A stretch of 64,000 bases of DNA from Sorghum bicolor (lineage: Eukaryota > Streptophyta > Magnoliopsida > Poales > Poaceae). This document shows positions 57,701 through 64,000 of the stretch, one piece after another (position 1 is the stretch's first letter; every line of letters begins with the position of its first letter). The position numbers and the translations under genes are program-made. The notes under the pieces were generated by a model. That model did not search any database and was not told the origin of the DNA. It was given only the letters and a program-made list of their open reading frames with translations. The stretch covers positions 26,184,202 to 26,248,201 of the forward strand of contig NC_012870.2 of assembly GCF_000003195.3 (NCBI RefSeq), given 5' to 3'.

Positions 57701-57777
57701 GGTGGGCCGTCAAGTACATCCCCGTCCCTGACAGGCCGCTAAGTGAGATCTTAGCAACCAGGAGGAAATTGTTCTGA
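54739..57777 (+). CDS. ACA: Autoinhibited Ca2+-ATPase, P-type IIB (intronless)
   Basis: A 1012-residue pump that uses ATP to move Ca2+ out of the cytosol, at the plasma membrane or an internal membrane. The N-terminal tail (residues 21-50, R-W-T-K-Q-W-R-K-A with later V-I-R and L-A-R-L-T) is a basic amphipathic helix of the calmodulin-binding autoinhibitory type. Further features: M1-M2 (about 157-206), actuator loop T274-G-E, M3 (345-362), M4 with the Ca2+-site motif P405-E-G-L-P, phosphorylation site D448-K-T-G-T, nucleotide site K565-G-A, hinge T739-G-D-G-T-N-D, M6 with N835 and D839, then the remaining helices. No essential motif is missing. An in-frame extension to 54574 lacks an ATG, so ATG 54739 is taken; M13 (54775) is a possible alternative. 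The single-exon structure fits the ACA12/ACA13-like group. No frameshift or stop. Confidence 0.95.
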   Translation: MECADYLIEVGTMATAADPLRWTKQWRKAANVIRTCHRLARLTLTRAILCRTGSYVEIKIHDEADGAAGTSDAAPAEFSVAADDEGFRHLVKDKRHDCFRRLGGAAGIASALASGAETGIRGDDGDVRRRREAFGGNTYPRRKPKGFWTHVWDALSDVFLLVLLVCAAVSLGFGIKEHGLRDGWYDGVSIFLAVFLVAAVSAVSNHGQARRFDRLANESDNIAVNVVRGGRRQEFSIFDVVVGDVVVLNIGDVVPADGVFLQGHALQVDESSMTGEPHPVDVDADKSPFLASGVKVIDGYGHMLVTAVGTDTAWGEMMGSITREKTEPTPLQERLEGLTSSIGKVGIAVAVLVFAVLTARHFTGSTRDEQGKPTFDRQHVTFNSVFTALVGIFQQAITIIVVAIPEGLPLAVTLTLAFSMKRMVKEHALVRTLSACETMGSVTAICTDKTGTLTLNQMKVTEFWVGTDRPKAAVAGAVVSLLRQGAGLNTTGSVYKPDNASPPEISGSPTEKALLSWAVADLGMDADALKRSCKVLHVEAFNSDKKRSGVMIRDNATGEVIAHWKGAAEMVLASCSAYVGSDGAARELDAGKRRKLEEIISEMAAASLRCIAFAYKQVDGEHSKIDDEGLTLLGFVGLKDPCRPEVRTAIEACTKAGVAVKMVTGDNVLTARAIAMECGIISNSDRDAIVIEGQEFRAMSPEEQLEMVDRIRVMARSLPMDKLVLVQRLKQKGHVVAVTGDGTNDAPALKEADVGLSMGIQGTEVAKESSDIVIMNDNFDTVVTATRWGRCVFNNIQKFIQFQLTVNVAALIINFVSAVTSGKMPLSTVQLLWVNLIMDTMGALALATDTPTKALMRRPPIGRTAPLISNAMWRNLAAQAAFQVAVLLALQYRGREIFGVGDKANGTMIFNAFVLCQVFNEFNAREIERRNVFAGVLRNKMFLGIIAVTIAMQVIMVELLTRFAGTQRLGLGQWGVCVAIAAVSWPIGWAVKYIPVPDRPLSEILATRRKLF

Positions 57778-58318
57778 GCATTATTATCTAGGATGAGGAC
57801 ACAATTTGAAATCATTTATTAGGTTATTATTTTTATTGTAAAAAATACAGTTCAATGAGTTAATGGATTTTTTATATGCTCATCTACTGCCTGCTGTATT
57901 AGTAGTTGGTCAAAGTTAATTCTCAAAGCCTGAAGCTTATTATTACGTTAATTCGAGAAAATCGAATTTAAGTACCCTCCTACATGCTAATCAGTGCTAT
58001 TTATGCTAATGGCAAAACTTTGATGCCCGGCTAAGAAAAGAGATGTCGACGATTCCATGATATGCAAACCAAACTAGGATATCAAAGTTAATTGTACATC
58101 TTTTATTGTGATATGATAAATATAGAGTCTGGTACCGGATCCGGCAAAGGAGCTGGCGGAGCAGCAGCAAACGGCATTGCAAGGAGGAGCGTTTTGGCCA
58201 CTTTATGGAGCCGGAACCATTTTCATGTACGGAAACGAAGCCGCAAAAGGTGGCTTTTCAAGATGGTGATGGTTGAACCATGGATCAAACCATTTAAACC
58301 GTGGTTAATCCGTTTTAA
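57778..58318 (+). other. 3' untranslated and downstream DNA of the calcium pump gene
   Basis: AT-rich with no further coding sequence. No clear polyadenylation signal could be singled out. A short frame at 58092-58379 runs into the MITE and shows no motif. Confidence 0.5.
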
Positions 58319-58627
58319 GAGCACTCTCAATGCAGAAACCATCGTGATTTCTATAGACATTAATTGCAGTGTCACCTAAGCATTTTGCTGATGTGGCAAT
58401 GTAGTTATTGAAGAGAGAGAGTAAAAATCATAGAAACTGAGTCTAAGTTAGAAACCATGTCTACACAAAATCCAAGACATGAAGTGATATGATTGGCTAA
58501 GAATGGAGAGAGAATGAATGTGGTTGGTTATAAAAATATTCTATAGAAACTATCCATTGGACCATAGTTTCTATATATATAGTATCTATAAAAATTAATG
58601 AGTATAGAAACTATATTGGGAGTGTCC
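58319..58627. mobile_element. Tourist-like MITE of a second family
   Basis: 309 bp flanked by TAA (58316-58318, 58628-58630). The ends GAGCACTCTCAATGCAG and TATTGGGAGTGTCC are imperfect inverted repeats. It shares no internal sequence with the GGCCTTGTTTAG family. Confidence 0.8.
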
Positions 58628-58683
58628 TAAGTTGTCTTCTTGCCTCGCTGCCCGGATGGATACCGTGGATCGACCCATCAATT

Positions 58684-61600
58684 GATAAGCTTCCTTCTTT
58701 TTGAAAAATCTGGAGGGGTTTTTAAACCCCTGCAGTAAATTATTTATTGAAAAGGATAAAAAAACATGAACCAGTTCAGGTACAATTACAACAGAGATAA
58801 AAAAAGAAGAACAAGCAGGCGCACCAGCACAGCACAAGCACAGGTGGTGGCAGCTTAAGGGACAAAGAAGGAGTTACAAAAAATTAAAAGCAAAATAAAC
58901 TGCATTAAGCAGCAATCAGTTGCAGGGTTTGAATCCATTGCTCGAGGTTGTGATGTTGCCCTTGTTGAACTCTGAAAAGGAGCAGCTTGAGTTCCTTGAA
59001 GAAAGCTCTTCCACAGAGATCATAATTGAACCCAATTCCTCTAAAAATTAATTCATTCCTCGCAGTCCATATCGTCCAAGACATGAGAATAATTGTTTCC
59101 ATGAAAAATGGGGGGTTGATCTGTGCTTTTAAAACCATGATCATATCTTCGATGCTTGTGTTCAGAGGGATATCTAGGCCAATCATGTTCCAGCACATTC
59201 TTGCAAAGTCACAATCTAGAAACAAATGCTGAGCTGTTTCTTCAACCAGAAAGCTACAAAGAGCACAGGTATAAGAGCTGAGCACCATATTTTTTCTTTT
59301 TAGGATGTTCTTCGTATTTAATCTGTCCTTTAAAAGAAGCCAAATGAATACTCTATGCTTTGGCTGAGTTCTGTTTCTCCAGATCCATTTGTAAATAATA
59401 TGTCCATTGTTTGAGCCTATCAACATTCTGTAGATTCTATTTGATGAATATGACCCTGTTGTCCCACCAGTGAACCACTTATCTTGTTCATCATTAGGAG
59501 AAATACTCTGAATATCTTCCAAGAGAGACTCTAGCTGACTGAAAGCCTGCTCTGACAGGGGCAGATGGACCAAAGTGGTAAGATCTGAAGCTTCAACTGC
59601 TTTGGTGGCAGACAAATGTTTGTTTCTAGCAAAGGAGAACATTTCAGGGTATCTCTCAACTATTGGAGTATCTAACCAAGGGTCATACCAAAAAAGGATT
59701 GTTGAGCCATTATTGAAGATGGGCTTTGCTATTTCTTTGAATTTTGGCAACAGCTTGAGTATGTCTCTCCACCAGAAGAAGCCTTTAACAATGTGACTTG
59801 GCAGCTTGTTGTTGGAGTAGTGTTTTTCCCAAACCAAATGTACCCAAGGTAAGTTGTATTTGTTGAAAAACTTGTGCAGATTCTTAATAATGAGAGCCTT
59901 GTTTTGCTTTTCTAAATCAATAACTCCCAACCCACCTTGATCCTTGGGTACACAGATAATATTCCAGGCTGCCTTAGGGGAGCCTTTTTCATTGATGGAG
60001 GAACCTCTCCAGAGACAATGTTTTCTGAACTTGTCAATCTGTTTAATCACTGCTTTTGGAAGAATAATGGAGCACATGAAAAAGGTTGGCATAGCAGATA
60101 AGACAGCATTGACCATCTCAAGCCTACCAGCTTGGTTCAGAAATGGGGAGATGAAAGCCAGCTTCTTTTCACATTTGCTTATCATGGGCATGAAGTCTTG
60201 AAATCTTGGTCTTGAAATGCATAATGGAAGCCCAAGATAAGAAAAAGGGAGGGAGCCAATTGAGCACCCAAAAGTACCAGCCAGAATGGTTGTCTTATCA
60301 GTAGGAACATTAACACGCACCATCATTGATTTGCTGAAATTAACTCTTAGGTCAGTTGAAAGAGAGAAGCTGTTTAAGAGAGACTTCAGAAAGAAAAGTT
60401 GTCTAGGGTATCCCTCAGTGATTATCAGGGTATCATCAGCATATTGGATTACTGGAAAGTCATTGGTGCACCTGGTTGGAATGGGAAGGTTGAGCAGGCC
60501 TGAATCCTTAGCTGAGTTGATCATGGACTGAAGAAAGTCTACAGCCAAGACAAAGAGAAGGGGGGAGAGAGGGTCACCTTGTCTGACACCCCTCTTGCAA
60601 TGAAATCTTTTACCTGGGGATCCATTCAATAGAACTGAAGAAGTGCCAGAGCTAAGGATAGCTTCCATCCATTCAATCCATCTACTTCCAAACCCTTTAG
60701 CCCTCATTAAAGTTAGCATAGCCTGATGCTCAATTTTGTCAAAAGCTTTCTCAAAGTCTAGCTTGATGATAACAATCTCTTTTTTTGAATGGTGGCAAAG
60801 GTGTATATACTCATAGGCCCAAGCAACACAATCTTGAATTGTCCTTTTTCTAATGAACCCATATTGATTGTTGTGAATCAGGGTGGTGATCAAAGGCTAA
60901 AGCCTGTTGGCCAGCAGCTTAGTGATTAACTTCACAGATGAGTTTAGCAGAGAAATTGGTCTGAACTCATTAACCCTTCTAGCAACTTCTACCTTGGGGA
61001 TCAGGGTGATAAAAGAGGAGTTGATGCTGGATAGGCAGACATTATGGTTGTAGAAATCCCTACAGAGGTCATAGAAGTCAAATTTGATCACTGGCCAGCA
61101 TTTCTTTAAGAATTCATTGTTGAAGCCATCAGGACCAGGAGATTTGTCATTGGGCAAAGCTTTAATTATATTATCAATCTCCTCATGCTGAAAAGGGTTT
61201 TCTAGAGAGTGAAGTCTAGAGCTTGGTTGAATGAAGAGAGTAGGGTCAACCTGAAATCCTTGAAACTCTGATGTCCCTAGTCTTTCCTTAAAATCTTTCC
61301 ATAAAATAGCTTCTTTCTGCCTATGATCAAGTGCAATTGAACCATCTGAGGATTCCAACTCAGTGATGAGGCTTTTCCTGAACTTTATGGTGGCATTGTT
61401 GTGAAAAAACTTAGTTCTAGCATCACCCAAAGTTGCCCATTTTATGGTACCCCTTTGTTTCCAGTAGACCCTTTGCTGCTCCAGAAGGGTAACCAAGTGT
61501 CTTCTCAACTCCTTGAAGTTCCATTCATGAATACTAAGATCCCTGAACTCTTCAAAGTGCTCTAACATCTGTAGGACTAGTCTGGAATTTGCAATAGTTG

Positions 61601-61870
61601 TGTGAAGACCAGTTTTAGATGCTTGCCACTCTTTGAGTTTTTTTCTAAGAATTTTGAATTTGGCAATCATTACCTTAGCCTTATCAAGGTTGCTGTTTAG
61701 AGGAGTTTGCCAAGCTGAATTCAAGATTTGAGGGAACTGTTCATCCAACAACCAATAGTTCTCAAATCTAAAAATCTTTGCTCTAGGGATTCTTGTTGAA
61801 ATTGTAATAAGACAGGGGGTGTGATCTGAAGGTAGCATATCTAAAGCTTTGACTGGATAAGCTTCCTTCT
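58684..61870 (-). mobile_element. 5'-truncated L1-type LINE with 15-bp target duplication
   Basis: The perfect duplication GATAAGCTTCCTTCT lies at 58684-58698 and 61856-61870. Between them a minus-strand LINE runs from the end of its endonuclease domain, through reverse transcriptase and a zinc-finger-like C-terminus, to a short A-rich tail at the left edge. ORF1 and most of the endonuclease are missing, the usual result of incomplete reverse transcription. Confidence 0.95.
58905..61838 (-). pseudogene. LINE ORF2: endonuclease end, reverse transcriptase, zf-RVT domain
   Basis: One frame of about 977 codons with a single TAG at 60899-60897. It opens with the endonuclease signature P-S-D-H-T-P. 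A linker follows, with the W-A-T-L-G-D-A-R-T-K-F-F motif and K-S-P-G-P-D-G-F at the start of RT. L-I-P-K and F-R-P-I-S-L-L-N come next, then the stop after L-L-A-N-R-L. After it: [27 protein letters not shown] and the catalytic Y-A-D-D-T. L-G-L-P-L and G-G-L-G-V-I-D-L follow. The C-terminus has the zf-RVT C-A-L-C...H-L-F-L-D-C-D-F-A motif. Intact enzymes nick DNA and copy their RNA at the break. This copy lacks a complete endonuclease and is stopped in RT. Confidence 0.93.
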
Positions 61871-63253
61871 CGATCAGCCAAACGGACTCCTAGGACAAGC
61901 AGCGCGTGCACTAGCCACACACGTTGTAGCATCCCTCGGCTTCGTAACAGACTAACAGATAGGCAGCCAAGGAGACTCGTTGGGCGTCGTCGTCGACTTC
62001 CTCCTCGTGGCTGGTTGGTCACGACAGGAGACTAGTGGAGGCTGATGCGGTGGGGCTAGGTAGTAGCAGGCTAGGTGGCGGCCAGCGGCTAGGAGAGAGA
62101 GAGGCAGGGGATATAGGCGAGCGGCACCGGCACAGCCATGGCACGGCATGTCACATGCGCCCACACACCGCACCCTCGTGTGACCCCAACACCAAGCGCC
62201 ACCGGTGGTACCCTGGCTCCAGCAAGAAACAGTTCGAACCCCCTACGTACATGTTTTTCTCTTCTTTGTCGTGCTGTGTATTCTCGCCATTGTTTGGCTC
62301 GTTCAATCTCGTGCAAGTTCAAAGGACGCCAGGACACCGGCGCTGCAGGTACAAGAGTGCAGAGTGGGTCGAACCACTCGACCCAAGGGTTCGAGTGCTT
62401 CCGAGCCATTGACTCTATCTGACGTTATGGATCAGAAATGGGGTTTATTTCGGTCATTTTTTGGGTCGGGTCGATGAACCTATGGGCCGAACCGAACCAC
62501 CCCATGTATAGTGGCTTTCATAGGAGAGGCTCTGGATTGGATAGCAGAGTGTTAGTGAAGGAATCGTACCAAACACGTCTCATGACTTTATAACTCTAAA
62601 ATTTGAGATAAAGAGAGATATTTTTGTGTAGATCACTTATGGTGAAACGATTACTTATTGGGACAACAACTGCTAGAAAACCATTTACTTAAGAGTAGGA
62701 CAAGAGAGTAAAAACGGATGAAAATAGTTTAGTTGAGCATCGTATACACACCTTCCATCCTATAATACAATGCATACAAGAATCTAAAATTTACTAAAAT
62801 ATAAGAGATTCTAGGGGGAAAACAATTTTATATTAAATAATGCATTAATTTGGTAGGTATTATAGTGATACTTGCTATTTATTAACAAGTCACCATTGGT
62901 CATGTTGATGATAACATTTAATTAGAAAAATAAGGTGAAGACATATGTATCATTTATGTTCTCTCTTAATTTTTTCTAAAAACTCTAGAATGCACTATAC
63001 ATATTATACTAGGATAGATAGTAAAACAAAGAATATACTAGATGTGCAATTGGCCGGTCACTTTGCTAGTTATATGGTAACTCGCATGCGGCAGCTTATG
63101 GTTTCATCTAGAGATAGATTCAGATCGGATAATTTTGATTGTTGATAGTTTTAGATGAACAAAATATTCTAGTCATCTAATATTGATAATGTCATATATA
63201 TATTTTTTCAAACATGAACGTGGAATTGGATAATACGTGATACATCCACTTAG
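61871..63253. other. Gene-free DNA
   Basis: The GC-rich first 500 bp (61870-62420) has several overlapping short frames on both strands without motifs. It continues the pre-insertion locus interrupted by the LINE. Near 62755-62830 there is a faint Stowaway-like end (CCTTCCATCCTATAATACAA) without a clear partner. Confidence 0.4.
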
Positions 63254-63580
63254 AGCAACTTCAAGAAATCACCAGACAGCCTTTCTCGGTCCTTCGCTGA
63301 CCTGCCGTCTGTCTATATTCTTCCTAATTATGTTAGAAATACAGATTTTGGTGAAAAAATATCATCCAACAATTTCTTTAATGGTTATCCAAATATAATT
63401 ATTTTCTATTCTAAATTTCTCGCTACCCAAAAGTGAAAAATGAGAATAACTTTCTAGAGTACACACAAAATATAGAAAATTATTAGAGAGTGAAAATATA
63501 TAGAAAACATTTTTATGTAAATGGCTCGGAAATAATAATTTAGATTGTGAGCTCAGAAAGGCTCTTGAAAATGCTTTCAG
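63254..63580. mobile_element. Possible MITE with worn terminal repeats
   Basis: The left end GAGCAACTTCAAGAA and the right end TCTTGAAAATGCTTTC are partly complementary around an AT-rich centre. I could not confirm a target duplication. Edges approximate. Confidence 0.35.
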
Positions 63581-64000
63581 TATCTATATTAGAATCAAAT
63601 ACGAATACGGATATCAATATTGACACAAAAATAAATACGGATTTTAGATATTTCAGATGTTTTAACATCCACGACCATCCCTAGTTTCATCACCCTAGTT
63701 GGGCAGCACGCAGCAGTTTGCAACAGTTGTCAGGTTTTACGATACAGAAAGATGTGATAATTAAATAGTTACACAACTGTATTGGGCATTTTTGTATATA
63801 AAAATGATTAGCTGCCCCGATGGGCAGGAACAACAACATGATAAAGTGATCTTCAGAAGAGTTCGGTTTCTGACGGAGAGAAAAAAGCGCGCTCTCATGC
63901 GGAGACGGAGATCATGGCATGGCAACACTAGAAAACGATCAAATCGGTCCATGAGCTGCATGTGTAGGAAATGAACCTAGTGTTTCCTGAGACTGGAAAT
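63581..64000. other. Gene-free DNA
   Basis: Two short overlapping frames occur on opposite strands near 63760-63970 and neither has a motif. Nothing to annotate. Confidence 0.4.

Noticed and set aside
54634..57815. Long minus-strand frames of 597, 545 and 411 codons under the calcium pump gene
   Set aside because: They mirror the GC-rich codon pattern of the sense gene, have biased low-complexity composition and show no family motif.
61952..62477. Several overlapping frames on both strands
   Set aside because: GC-rich stretch with no motif, no splice support and no single dominant frame.

Overview
The window is plant nuclear DNA from a grass. The only intact host gene is a GC-rich, intronless type IIB Ca2+-ATPase. 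Around it lie Ty3/gypsy elements of the Athila, Tekay and Tat lineages, Stowaway and Tourist MITEs and an L1-type LINE. The repeats and base composition suggest a panicoid grass such as Sorghum, but that species call is an inference. No tRNA, rRNA, CRISPR or prokaryotic signal was seen.

Layout. Positions 1-26169 are one nested stack. An Athila element on the minus strand (Athila-B, right part 23073-26169) has its pol gene cut by two insertions. One is a second, internally deleted Athila copy (Athila-A, 1-4794). The other is a large Tekay chromovirus (4804-23072, TSD TTAAG, LTRs of about 4.6 kb). The 3' LTR of the Tekay element holds a short non-autonomous Tat-type element (19152-21858, TSD AAGCC). 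Positions 26170-33274 are gene-free DNA with a long compound microsatellite, a 100-N gap, two degraded RNase H-type LINE fragments, a Stowaway MITE and the 5' part of an old LTR element.

Positions 33280-48452 are a complete 15.2-kb Tat-lineage element (TSD CTATC). It has a broken gag-pol with two RNase H domains. Between pol and the 3' LTR, on the opposite strand, lies a gene of about 1,000 codons that I can resolve into five exons with GT-AG introns and its own TATA box. Its gag is split by a solo Athila LTR with TSD GGGAA.

Positions 48458-54480 are intergenic and crowded with MITEs, one nested inside another. Positions 54739-57777 encode the calcium pump, which would export cytosolic Ca2+ under calmodulin control. 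Downstream are a Tourist-like MITE (58319-58627) and a 5'-truncated LINE flanked by a perfect 15-bp duplication (58684-61870), then gene-free DNA to the end.

How it fits together. The retroelements supply their own gag, protease, RT, RNase H and integrase, but every long pol reading frame here is interrupted, so none looks autonomous now. In the Tat element and both LINE-type frames most breaks are TAG where a glutamine codon (CAG) is expected. That fits deamination of methylated CHG sites in silenced DNA. The calcium pump is the only apparently functional protein-coding gene.
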